From Cyanobacteria bacterium UBA8803 (lineage in GTDB: Bacteria; Cyanobacteriota; Cyanobacteriia; Cyanobacteriales; Coleofasciculaceae), in the NCBI GenBank assembly GCA_003505715.1, contig DNXU01000173.1, forward strand, positions 19,545 to 38,202: 18,658 bases of DNA. Reading direction: 5' to 3'. The notes under the pieces were generated by a model. That model was not told the origin of the DNA. It did no database searches and worked only from the letters and a program-made list of their open reading frames with translations. Below, piece after piece: positions 6,836-13,596 of the stretch; positions within the stretch are counted from its first letter, which is position 1, and every line of letters starts with the position of its first letter. The position numbers and the translations under genes were made by a program.

Positions 6836-8479
6836 CTACCGCCAGTCCCCCTGCACGGTAAAAGCTGCCCAATAATAAGGAGACTGCCAATTTGGGGATT
6901 TCCACATCTCCAATTGTGCAGCCCTCAGGGCAGATACCGGATTTTGCCCTCCCTCAAGCATCTTCTGGTAAAACTTGGCCATCACCTCAGAAGTAGCAAC
7001 ATCATTAACACTCCACAAACTCACCACCACTCGCCTTGCCCCTGCATACATAAACCCTCTGGTTAAACCGACTAAACCTTCCCCTTTAACTTGTTTACCC
7101 AATCCCGTTTCGCAAGCACTCAATACCACCAACTCCACAGGCAAGTTCAGGTTAAAAATATCGTGCAAGCGCAAAAAGCCATCTTGGGGTTGGCCTTGTT
7201 GGTCATATAAAGACAGTACAATTCCTGATAATTCTGGATTAACGGGATCGAGTAAGCCATGAGTGGCAAGGTGAATAATCTGATACTGGGCTAAATTGGG
7301 GTCAGTCGCCGTAGTGCGGGAGGCATTAAAGTCCAACGCTTGCAGACTTTGATTAACTCCGACGAGGGCAAGAATTTTCTCGGCTTCGGTACGAGTATAT
7401 TGCAGACGGTCAAGTACCTTGGCCGTGTCCCCTAAGCCCAAGTTCCGGGTGGCACGATTGAGGGCAGAATTGGTGGGTGTCTCAGAGGTTGGTTGAGGTG
7501 TGCTGGCAAAGCGAGGATCGTTGAGATTGAAGATGGGATCGGCAATAACGGCAAGTTTTTTGGTTGCAGGTGAACGGTTTTGCAATTGGCGGCGTTGAAT
7601 GGCAACGGTAGAGGCAGAGGGAAGGGTAATGATTTCGTTTTGGACTAAAAGCGGGGTGGTGGGAGAAGATGGGATGGGTAGTGCGGCAAAGGGCACAGAT
7701 TGCAATGCCCCATCGCCAACAATTAGTAAGCGTTTGTTGCCTAATCGATCGGCGACTGGGGCAATCAGCATCTGACTTAGAGACAGTCCAGTGTCCAGAT
7801 TAGTGCGGCTATCTGGAATGAGGGATTGACGGAAGGTTTGGACGGCGGCTTCTATTTCGCTGCGTTTGGGGAGTTGGTAGCTGGTGATACTATTTTTCGT
7901 AACTGCCCACAGGTAACTGCTCTCTTCGCCTAGGGCATATTCTAAAAGTACAGTATCATCGTCGAGTACTTGTTGTTGAATCTGTTGTAGGGTTAATGGT
8001 TCGGGATATTTTAGGTCGGCATAGCGAGGACTGGTAAGGCGAATTTGGGCTTCGAGTTGGTCGAGTTGAACGAGTAGGGATTTGGATTGTTGTTTGATTT
8101 GAGCGAGTTGTTCTTCGGTATACTGACTGCTGGAAAGTTCATACCTCTGACGTTCTAAGGTATTGAGTTGTTGAGTGAGGGTGCCTTCTTGTTCTAGGAG
8201 TTTGGGGTCAACACCAGAGCGGATATTGGCGTTAGCTTCGGTGAGGAGTTCGCTCAGGCTGCGGGCGCGGGCGCGTTCGCTAGTATGGAGGGCAAGAGCA
8301 TCGTAACCTCGATCTGGGTTTTGTTGATGCAGTTGCATAACTAGGTCGATGTAGAACTCGTAGTAGTCTTGGACGGTGGCAAAGTAGGAGGCGCGGAGTT
8401 CTTGGGAGCCAATTTTGGTGCGAAGGTCTTCAATAATGGTGATAACGCTATCGATCAGGGTTAAGGCTTCTTTGAGGTT
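6836..8479 (-). repeat. 1.64-kb CHAT-coding direct repeat, copy A
   Basis: This is the 3' half of the gene, from the NLKEAL segment to the stop. It is homologous in the same orientation to 13595-15241, with one codon of length difference (1644 against 1647 bases). Homology continues about 20 bases past the stop (GGGGTTTTTAATACAAAAC). The TPR regions upstream of it are unrelated between the two genes. Confidence 0.85.
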
Positions 8480-10189
8480 GCCTTGGCTGCGTTGTAAGAA
8501 GGCGATGTTATAGAGAGTAAGGGCTTCCCCATCTCTATCCCCCACTGCTCGATATCGGGGCAAAGCTTGGTTGCAGAATTCTAATGCTTTCTGATGATCT
8601 CTCCATGAGGAGTAGACAGTGCAAATATTATTGAAGGTAACAGCTTCTCCACCTCTATCTCCCACCGCCCGATATAGGGGCAAAGCTTGGTTGTAGAATT
8701 CTAATGCCTGCTGATGTTCTCCCGATGAGGAGTAGACAGCGCCAATATTAGTGAGGGTAGTGGCTTCCATACTTCTATCCCCCACTGTCCGTAATAGAGG
8801 CAAAGCTTGGTTGTAGAATTCCAAGGCTTTCTGATGTTCTCCCCATGAGGAGTAGACACGACCAATATTATTGAGGGTAATGCCTTCCCCACCTCTATCC
8901 CCCACCGCCTGATATAGTGGCAAAGCTTGGTTGTAGAATTCCCATGCCTTTTGCTGTTCTCCCAATGAAGAGTAGAAATTGCCAATATTATTGAGGGTTC
9001 GGGCTGCCCCAACTCTATCCCCCACCGCCTGAAATAGGAGCAAAGCTTGGTTATAGAATTCCAATACCTTCTGATGTTCTCCCGATAAGAAGTAGACAGC
9101 GCCAATATTAGTGAGGGTAGTGGCTGCCATACCTCTGTCCCCCACCGCCCGTAATAGAGGCAAAGCTTGGTTGTAGAATTCCAATGCCTTCTGATGTTCT
9201 CCCCATGAGGAGTAGATATTGCCAATATTATGGAGGGTAGTGCCTTCCCCGCCTCTATCCCCCACTGCCCTTGTGAGGGGCAAAGCTTGGTTGTACAATT
9301 CCAAGGCTTTCTGATGTTCTCCCAATGAGGAATAGACAGCACCAATATTAGTAAGGGTAGTGGCTGCCATACCTCTATTCCCCACTGCCTGAAATAGAAG
9401 CAAAGCTTGGTTGTAGAACTCCAATGCCTGCTGATGTTCTCCTCGTGAAAAGTAGACAGCGCCAATATTATTGAGGGTAGTGGCTTCCCCACCTCTATCC
9501 CCCATCGCCCGTCTTAGGGGCAAAGCTTGGTTGAAAAAATCCAAGGCTTTCTGATGTTCTCCCCATGAGGAGTAGACACTGCCAATATGATTGAGGGTAG
9601 TGGCTTCCCCACCTCTATCTCCCACCGCCTGAAATAGGGGCAAAGCTTGGTGGTAGAACTCCAATGCCTTCTGATGTTCTCCCCATGAGGAGTAGACAGC
9701 ACCAATATTAGTGAGGGTAGTGGCTTCCCCACCTCTATCCCCCACTGCTCGATATAGGGGCAAAGCTTGATTGAAGAATTCCAATGCCTTCTGCTTTTCT
9801 CCCAATGAGTTGTAGATATAGCCGATGTAACCAAGAGATACGGCTTCTGAGTGTTTATCGCCCGCTTGACGATAGAGTATGACGGCTTGTTCAAATTTAG
9901 TAATTGCCTGTCGTAGTGATTCTGCTGTGCCTTGCTCATAGAGTGCGATCGCTTCCTGATAAACTTGTTCAGCAGCATTAGAATTAGCTAGCTGTTGAGC
10001 TATCTCGGCAGTCATCTGCTGAGGAATAGCGGCTACAGATTGCCAGCTGAGAAGTACGCAAGTTAGACCTGAAAGTGAAATGATTTGAACTAACCTCAAG
10101 CCAAGTTTTTTTGTGGTTACTGCTGTTTTTGCTGAATAAAGATAGAAGCTATACCAGATAATGCTTTCGATCTGTTCTATACCAAACAA
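6836..10189 (-). CDS. Exported TPR-CHAT caspase-like protease
   Basis: The open frame has 1117 residues. TPR-like helices start near residue 70, and eleven near-identical 40-residue TPRs fill 114-553, with a degenerate twelfth after them. A linker with ERARARSL and a coiled coil (about 640-715) lead to a CHAT domain at about 730-1117. The catalytic pair is intact: His977 in HLATHG and Cys1026 in LSACETG. CHAT domains are caspase-fold proteases, often switched on by a partner bound to the TPRs; well-studied examples include HetF and the Craspase subunit. The N-terminus is unclear. The frame opens at a TTG (10189) directly after an in-frame TAA, and no ATG occurs before residue 59. A TTG at codon 31 (10099) would give a clean signal peptide MRLVQIISLSGLTCVLLSW...SVAA. 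Either way the protein looks exported. It is probably the last gene of the operon with the ArsR and response-regulator genes. Confidence 0.92.
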   Translation of the reverse strand: MFGIEQIESIIWYSFYLYSAKTAVTTKKLGLRLVQIISLSGLTCVLLSWQSVAAIPQQMTAEIAQQLANSNAAEQVYQEAIALYEQGTAESLRQAITKFEQAVILYRQAGDKHSEAVSLGYIGYIYNSLGEKQKALEFFNQALPLYRAVGDRGGEATTLTNIGAVYSSWGEHQKALEFYHQALPLFQAVGDRGGEATTLNHIGSVYSSWGEHQKALDFFNQALPLRRAMGDRGGEATTLNNIGAVYFSRGEHQQALEFYNQALLLFQAVGNRGMAATTLTNIGAVYSSLGEHQKALELYNQALPLTRAVGDRGGEGTTLHNIGNIYSSWGEHQKALEFYNQALPLLRAVGDRGMAATTLTNIGAVYFLSGEHQKVLEFYNQALLLFQAVGDRVGAARTLNNIGNFYSSLGEQQKAWEFYNQALPLYQAVGDRGGEGITLNNIGRVYSSWGEHQKALEFYNQALPLLRTVGDRSMEATTLTNIGAVYSSSGEHQQALEFYNQALPLYRAVGDRGGEAVTFNNICTVYSSWRDHQKALEFCNQALPRYRAVGDRDGEALTLYNIAFLQRSQGNLKEALTLIDSVITIIEDLRTKIGSQELRASYFATVQDYYEFYIDLVMQLHQQNPDRGYDALALHTSERARARSLSELLTEANANIRSGVDPKLLEQEGTLTQQLNTLERQRYELSSSQYTEEQLAQIKQQSKSLLVQLDQLEAQIRLTSPRYADLKYPEPLTLQQIQQQVLDDDTVLLEYALGEESSYLWAVTKNSITSYQLPKRSEIEAAVQTFRQSLIPDSRTNLDTGLSLSQMLIAPVADRLGNKRLLIVGDGALQSVPFAALPIPSSPTTPLLVQNEIITLPSASTVAIQRRQLQNRSPATKKLAVIADPIFNLNDPRFASTPQPTSETPTNSALNRATRNLGLGDTAKVLDRLQYTRTEAEKILALVGVNQSLQALDFNASRTTATDPNLAQYQIIHLATHGLLDPVNPELSGIVLSLYDQQGQPQDGFLRLHDIFNLNLPVELVVLSACETGLGKQVKGEGLVGLTRGFMYAGARRVVVSLWSVNDVATSEVMAKFYQKMLEGGQNPVSALRAAQLEMWKSPNWQSPYYWAAFTVQGDWR
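8531..9850 (-). repeat. Tandem array of eleven 120-bp TPR-coding units
   Basis: Eleven units of exactly 120 bases encode 40-residue TPRs of the pattern x-E-A-T-T-L-x-N-I-G-x-V-Y-S-S-x-G-E-H-Q-K-A-L-E-F-Y-N-Q-A-L-P-L-x-R-A-V-G-D-R. There are no length changes. Units 4-10 show a three-unit super-period in the residue before GEH: R, L, W, S, L, W, S. This suggests that 360-base blocks were duplicated. Because the unit length is a multiple of three, a second minus-strand frame is also repetitive and open, which is an artefact. Confidence 0.92.
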
Positions 10190-10231
10190 TTATACTCTGA
10201 ATTCCCTTCATACCGTTCAACTCAATAGGGC

Positions 10232-10552
10232 TTATTCCAACTTTTCCAGCGCATCCCGCACATCGACTAGATGGTTATTAAACACCTCTAAGGCGGCATC
10301 CAGAATTTTGAAAATGGCAGGATCGCGAATAGAGTAGAATACAAAGTTGCCTTGTTTACGGCTGGTCACCAGGTTTCGGCTCCGCAACACGGCTAACTGC
10401 TGAGATATCGATGAAGATTCAACTTCCAGCCACTCAGCGATATCATTGACACTACGTTCTCCCACTCGTAGAGCATCCAAGATCTGAATCCGCACTGGGT
10501 TAGACAGAACCTTAAACAGATCTGCTTTGAAATGGCTGGCTTTAAACGGCAT
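10232..10552 (-). CDS. ArsR/SmtB-family winged-helix repressor
   Basis: This is a 106-residue DNA-binding protein. It begins with the ADLFKVLSNPVRIQILDAL helix of ArsR regulators. A helix-turn-helix follows (VNDIAEWLEVESSSISQQLAVLRSRNLV, recognition helix about 46-60), then the wing (RKQGNFVFYSI) and a C-terminal dimerisation helix. The alpha-3 metal-binding motif ELCVGD is absent and the protein has no cysteines, so it is unlikely to be a classical metal sensor of that type; the signal is unknown. The ATG at 10550-10552 has no clear ribosome-binding site. It lies 77 bases after the small helical gene and about 42 bases before the TPR-CHAT frame, all leftward, so it probably belongs to the same transcript and may control it. 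Members of the family usually repress their own operon. Confidence 0.88.
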   Translation of the reverse strand: MPFKASHFKADLFKVLSNPVRIQILDALRVGERSVNDIAEWLEVESSSISQQLAVLRSRNLVTSRKQGNFVFYSIRDPAIFKILDAALEVFNNHLVDVRDALEKLE

Positions 10553-10629
10553 GGGAGTATCTAATTATCTTCAGAGCTTTTCAGCTAGGTTAACATTGTA
10601 CTGTTTGGATATACAAGGAAGAGGCAGAC

Positions 10630-10953
10630 TTAAACTGGAGGACTTAGCGAATTGAGTTCTGTAGCAACACGCTCAATAAACTCTTGCCACTGTTTCAGCT
10701 TATTGGAATCTGGTTGCTCGTAGAGTTGCAGCATTTCAGATTCAGTTCGGAGCAGCCTCAATTCATAAATATCGAGGCTTTGTTGGACTCGAATCAATTG
10801 ATCCGTAAGTTCTCTGATAGTATCTGCAAGTTCAACCACTGCGTCAAACTGCTCCTCTGAGAAGTCTGTAAAGACATGGCTGCTGCAAGTTGCTGGAGGG
10901 TTGTGAGGCATATGATTATGAAAGATAGAATTTAATTCGGGCTTGATAGGCAC
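10630..10953 (-). CDS. Small helical (coiled-coil) protein, hypothetical
   Basis: This is a 107-residue protein of unknown family. After a polar N-terminus of about 30 residues, residues 32-100 are almost entirely helical with heptad-like spacing (AVVELADTIRELTDQLIRVQ, then a second helix around LRLLRTESEMLQLYEQ), suggesting a two-helix coiled coil. The chosen start is GTG at 10951-10953, only nine bases after the stop of the upstream response-regulator gene, which suggests translational coupling. An ATG at 10909-10911 (MPHNPP) is an alternative. Position between two receiver genes and a regulator suggests a partner or adaptor in the same signalling chain, but that is inference. Confidence 0.6.
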   Translation of the reverse strand: MPIKPELNSIFHNHMPHNPPATCSSHVFTDFSEEQFDAVVELADTIRELTDQLIRVQQSLDIYELRLLRTESEMLQLYEQPDSNKLKQWQEFIERVATELNSLSPPV

Positions 10954-10962
10954 TCAGAACAG

Positions 10963-11325
10963 CTACTTTAACTTCGCTGCAACGACTTGCAACAACTCAT
11001 AGGGAGGGACGATTTTACTGAGAAAGTCTGCGGCTCCTAATTGAAGTGCATGATTGCGTGTATCGACTGTTGCCATACCAGAAATCAAGATGACTGGAAT
11101 CATAGCTGCATCCAGATCTTGCTGTAGCTTTTCCAGTAGCTCATAGCCATTCATTCGGGGCATCTCAATGTCGGAAAGAATGAGATCCGGTTTTTGCTCG
11201 ATCGCCAGTTGCCACCCTTCTTGTCCATCCTTGGCTTCGATCACATTAAAGCGTCGCCACCGCAGAAACTCACAGATAGACTCGCGCATTCCCTCGTTGT
11301 CATCAACCACTAAAATTGTTTTCAT
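10963..11325 (-). CDS. Single-domain response regulator (CheY-like receiver)
   Basis: This 120-residue protein consists only of a receiver domain. All key residues are present: the acidic pocket Asp8/Asp9 in VVDDN, phospho-acceptor Asp52 in LILSDIEMP, the switch residue Ser82 in LISG, and Lys104 in LSKIVPP. There is no output domain, so it would act by binding a partner protein when phosphorylated by a histidine kinase not present in this window. The start is ATG at 11323-11325 behind GAGGATTAAG. It follows the longer receiver gene by 19 bases and precedes the small helical gene by nine, so the three are almost certainly one operon. Confidence 0.93.
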   Translation of the reverse strand: MKTILVVDDNEGMRESICEFLRWRRFNVIEAKDGQEGWQLAIEQKPDLILSDIEMPRMNGYELLEKLQQDLDAAMIPVILISGMATVDTRNHALQLGAADFLSKIVPPYELLQVVAAKLK

Positions 11326-11344
11326 CCTTAATCCTCAAGCATCT

Positions 11345-11764
11345 CTATTTTTCTAGTTTGGGGAGGATCTGTACAGGAGAGGTACTTCTTAGATGAGGCA
11401 ATAGTCGTTCTAAAACCTGCTCAAATGAAAGCGCTTTACTCAAGCAATCATTAGCACCCGCATTTAGAGCAATACTACACTCCGAATCCCCACGATTGGT
11501 GAAAAAAATGAAAGGAATTGAGGCGGTCTTTTGATCCTTTTGTAACTGCTTCAGTACGTCATACCCATTGTACTGAGGCATACCAATATCACACAGAATC
11601 AAGTCAGGTTGATGGTTCAGAGCTAGTTTGATTCCTTGCATACCGTTTTCGGCATCCAGAACAGCATATCCCCGATCTTCCAGGAAATGAAGCAAACGCC
11701 AACGAAAATTGGTGTCATCTTCAATCAGGAGAATTTCTTGGCGAGTAGACTGATTGGTGAACAT
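11345..11764 (-). CDS. Single-domain response regulator (CheY-like receiver)
   Basis: This is a 139-residue receiver. The acidic pocket is Asp16/Asp17 in LIEDD, the phospho-acceptor is Asp59 in LILCDIGMP, the switch residue is Thr89 in FFTNRG, and Lys110 is in LSKALS. About 20 extra residues at the C-terminus (TSPVQILPKLEK) follow the last helix, with no output domain. Three cysteines (58, 96, 107) are unusual for a receiver. It is the first gene downstream of the promoter at 11853-11881, with a leader of about 80 bases. It heads the leftward run of two receivers, the helical protein, ArsR and TPR-CHAT. The ribosome-binding site is weak. Confidence 0.93.
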   Translation of the reverse strand: MFTNQSTRQEILLIEDDTNFRWRLLHFLEDRGYAVLDAENGMQGIKLALNHQPDLILCDIGMPQYNGYDVLKQLQKDQKTASIPFIFFTNRGDSECSIALNAGANDCLSKALSFEQVLERLLPHLRSTSPVQILPKLEK

Positions 11765-11852
11765 AGACTTGCAGTTAGGGATGGCAATTGCAGTCGAAAG
11801 GGTAAAACTTCCTTATCGATTTCTGCTTGCCACACCTTAACATGAGTGCTAG

Positions 11853-11881
11853 TCTATATGCAAGACTTTGTAGATTGTCAA
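11853..11881 (-). promoter_or_regulatory. Sigma-70-type promoter of the receiver operon
   Basis: On the minus strand, TTGACA (11876-11881) is followed after exactly 17 bases by TATAGA (11853-11858). The -35 is a perfect consensus and the -10 matches at four of six positions. Transcription would begin near 11846, about 80 bases before the ATG at 11764. It is well placed to drive the leftward genes from 11764 down to the TPR-CHAT gene. Confidence 0.6.
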
Positions 11882-11895
11882 GCATACAGGTATGC
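11882..11895. promoter_or_regulatory. 14-base palindrome abutting the -35 box
   Basis: GCATAC-AG-GTATGC is a perfect six-base inverted repeat with a two-base centre. It directly touches the -35 element of the leftward promoter. This is a typical place for an activator or repressor dimer. The protein that binds it is unknown; the ArsR-type regulator of the same operon is one candidate. Confidence 0.45.
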
Positions 11896-12170
11896 AGTTA
11901 TAAAGGTTAACGGATATTAATGTGCCCTTCCAACCGAGCAAACCATTACGCATTTGGAAGGATTCAATTGGGCAGCCGTTGATTTGGCAACGGTGGTAAT
12001 TCTGACCAAACTTTTTAAAGGCAAGGTTTACAACGGTTGTGCCAGGTTCTCTGGTTGGGCTAGTGCTGGCAAAAGCGATCGCTGCCTTGTTGCACCTCAA
12101 CGTTCCAATAGTTTCGTTTTGACATTGCCTTGTATATTTAACGTTCTTTAACTTGCTCAGGCTGAGAGTC

Positions 12171-12176
12171 AGGAGG
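12171..12176 (+). promoter_or_regulatory. Full Shine-Dalgarno abnormally close to the ATG
   Basis: AGGAGG, a perfect Shine-Dalgarno core, is separated from the ATG at 12178 by a single T. The usual spacing is about five to nine bases. Either the element is used inefficiently or it is not the true site. No better in-frame start exists downstream within the receiver fold. Confidence 0.5.
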
Positions 12177-12177
12177 T

Positions 12178-12543
12178 ATGAAAACAGTTTTGATTGTTGA
12201 AGATAGCCCTACACAACGAGAGATAATTGCTCATCTGTTGCAAGACAGTCACCTAATTGTTGTTACTGCTAGCAATGGTGTTGAAGCGCTGGAGCAAATT
12301 GATCTACGATCGCCCGATCTCATTATTCTGGATATTGTGATGCCTCAGATGAATGGCTATGAATTTTGCCGTCGCCTTAAAGCAGACCCAAAAACACATA
12401 ACTTACCAATTTTGATGTGTTCATCAAAAGCAGAAGAGTTCGATCGCTATTGGGGAATGAAGCAGGGGGCAGATGCCTATATCGCTAAACCATTTCAACC
12501 AATGGAACTGGTGGCAACAGTCAAACAACTTCTACAGGGTTAA
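12178..12543 (+). CDS. Single-domain response regulator (PilH/PixH-like receiver)
   Basis: This is a 121-residue stand-alone receiver. Asp9 is in IVEDS, the phospho-acceptor Asp52 is in LIILDIVMP, the switch residue Ser82 is in MCSSKA, and Lys104 is in IAKPFQP. The pattern EDSPTQREII at the start and the SSK-FDRYWGMKQGADAY-AKPF block are like cyanobacterial PilH/PixH receivers, which act in type IV pilus motility with CheA-like kinases. No pilus or chemotaxis partner is visible here, so the specific assignment is tentative. It is transcribed away from the two other receivers and stands alone, ending in a strong hairpin. If it is a motility receiver, the HpsE-like gene in the window would fit the same behaviour, but that link is speculative. 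Confidence 0.92.
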   Translation: MKTVLIVEDSPTQREIIAHLLQDSHLIVVTASNGVEALEQIDLRSPDLIILDIVMPQMNGYEFCRRLKADPKTHNLPILMCSSKAEEFDRYWGMKQGADAYIAKPFQPMELVATVKQLLQG

Positions 12544-12568
12544 GGATGTTCTCAAATACTGAATTGTA

Positions 12569-12601
12569 CTTGAAAGTCGGGAATCATTCCCGACTTTCAA
12601 G
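12569..12601 (+). terminator. Near-perfect 16-bp palindrome after the receiver gene
   Basis: A 16-base arm at 12569-12584 (key part AAAGTCGGGAAT) is followed by one central C and its exact reverse complement at 12586-12601. It starts 26 bases after the stop codon. The stem is long and stable, but no T-run follows, so it may end or protect the transcript without being a textbook intrinsic terminator. Confidence 0.6.
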
Positions 12602-12633
12602 ACAGATCTGAGTTGCAACCAACTTAATCTATT

Positions 12634-12657
12634 AGCCAGAGAATTAATTCTCTGGCT
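12634..12657 (-). terminator. Perfect 24-base palindrome next to the nuclease-like gene stop
   Basis: AGCCAGAGAATT is followed directly by its exact reverse complement, with no loop. It begins two bases beyond the stop of the leftward gene at 12660. With the hairpin at 12569-12601 it separates two convergent genes, so each gene end has its own stem. There is no T-run. Confidence 0.55.
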
Positions 12658-12659
12658 GT

Positions 12660-13523
12660 TCATTCATCGCACTCAGATTCCGTCTCCATGTCACCAACTT
12701 CATCGGCTTCATCCAAACTCGGTTCTGCGTTCTTGGATGCCAACGCTTCGTGGGCGACAGCAGCAAATGCCTCTAGGGATTGAATTGTCACCGCATGCAC
12801 CAGCAGATTCTCCAACACCTCAAGATCCTCGATCTTGCCAATCGTCTCCCTCAAGTCCTGGGAAATCTCTTCAAACCGAATCTCAAGAATACGAATAATA
12901 TCTTCCCGCCCTTTCGTTATCAGTCCTTGCTGGAGTCCTTGCTGCAACCCCTCTTGCATACCCTGTTCACGCCCTTTCTCTTGCCAATCAGTAACAAATT
13001 GCATCACACGCTCCTTTGTTTCTAGTCCCATAGACTCAACTGCTTGCCGAAACTGCTCTTCTTCAGCCTCACTCAAAGGTAAATAGGTGCCGATAAAACC
13101 AGAGATGAAATCCATCTTCTGGGGGTCTAACTTAAGCGTAGCAAGTAATCGCAAACACTCGGCTTTCACCTGTCCGCGTTCGGATGGATTAATCCGCATC
13201 TTCGCCATCAGTGCCGAGGCAACCGGATTCTCTCGCTTGAGAAAATCTCGCCAGTTGAGCCGATTGAGTTGAATACTCACAAAACTAAAGTCTAAAACCT
13301 GGCGATCGGGAAAACTAACAACATATCTATTCTCCTGCTCTTGGAATGGCTCGTCAAAGGTAAACAGGGCAATGGGATAGACAGGCAGATGGAATTTCTC
13401 GTGCAACCGTGCAAAGTAATGAAACATCCGCCACCGAAAATCCTCTTCACTATAGGCACTAGATTGCGATTCGACATGAACTAAAAAGCACGCTGCCCGA
13501 TCTCGAAAGGTAAGACGAGCCAC
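12660..13523 (-). CDS. Rpn/PD-(D/E)XK nuclease-family protein, 5'-truncated
   Basis: There are 287 codons from a GTG. LVHVESQSSAYSEEDF contains the E-x-Q of the PD-(D/E)XK nuclease core. The stretches RMFHYFARLHEKFHLPVYPI, FPDRQVLDF, NPVASALMAKM and RLLATLKLD resemble cyanobacterial Rpn/putative-transposase relatives. EGLQQGLQQGL (about 193-203) is the Gly/Gln linker common before their C-terminal helical domain, and an acidic tail ends the protein. From memory, full-length relatives have about 60 more residues before this point, including the first catalytic Asp. Here that Asp (EKVADVVARL) lies just upstream of the GTG in open frame, but no start codon precedes it before an in-frame TAA near 13587. 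The 5' end is therefore missing, and the protein is probably inactive or not made. Intact Rpn proteins promote RecA-independent recombination. It ends convergently with the receiver gene. Confidence 0.75.
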   Translation of the reverse strand: MARLTFRDRAACFLVHVESQSSAYSEEDFRWRMFHYFARLHEKFHLPVYPIALFTFDEPFQEQENRYVVSFPDRQVLDFSFVSIQLNRLNWRDFLKRENPVASALMAKMRINPSERGQVKAECLRLLATLKLDPQKMDFISGFIGTYLPLSEAEEEQFRQAVESMGLETKERVMQFVTDWQEKGREQGMQEGLQQGLQQGLITKGREDIIRILEIRFEEISQDLRETIGKIEDLEVLENLLVHAVTIQSLEAFAAVAHEALASKNAEPSLDEADEVGDMETESECDE

Positions 13524-13547
13524 AACATCTGCAACCTTCTCTGGCTG

Positions 13548-13596
13548 GTTTGTATTGAAAACCCCTCTAATAGCAGTTTTGTATTAAAAACCCCCT
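13548..13596. repeat. Two imperfect copies of the CHAT 3'-flank sequence
   Basis: GTTTGTATTGAAAACCCCT (13548-13566) and GTTTTGTATTAAAAACCCCCT (13576-13596) are direct repeats 28 bases apart. The second is the normal sequence just past the CHAT stop and also occurs after the other CHAT gene (near 6816-6838). The first is an extra copy and directly abuts the remaining sequence of the truncated nuclease gene. Confidence 0.7.

Larger units (their letters stand above)
11765..12177. other. 413-base divergent intergenic region with several palindromes
   Basis: I see no gene here; the short open frames have no family features and no ribosome-binding sites. The region separates the leftward receiver operon from the rightward receiver gene. 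Besides the promoter and palindrome listed separately, it holds an eight-base inverted repeat CCTTCCAA/TTGGAAGG (11926-11961), CCGTTG-ATTTGG-CAACGG (11976-11993), ACAAC-G-GTTGT (12030-12040), and one HIP1 site near 12075. The motif CAACGG recurs at 11988 and 12031. I could not find a convincing promoter for the rightward gene; TTGACA at 12119-12124 has no good -10 at the right distance. Confidence 0.55.

Noticed and set aside
8701..9978. Two long minus-strand open frames (about 263 and 154 codons) with repeating KPLPS-ILALSTPHGENIR-like sequence
   Set aside because: They are shifted readings of the 120-base TPR array. A repeat unit divisible by three stays open in other frames. The true frame gives textbook TPRs joined to the CHAT domain.
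11849..12151. Overlapping short open frames on both strands in the receiver intergenic region
   Set aside because: No ribosome-binding sites or family patterns, and one overlaps the promoter and palindrome.
12648..13547. The 11-base sequence TTCTCTGGCTG at both ends of the nuclease-like gene (12648-12658 and 13537-13547) as target-site duplication of a mobile element
   Set aside because: One copy is part of a palindrome and the other is coding sequence of the same gene; there are no terminal inverted repeats or transposase, so chance is more likely.
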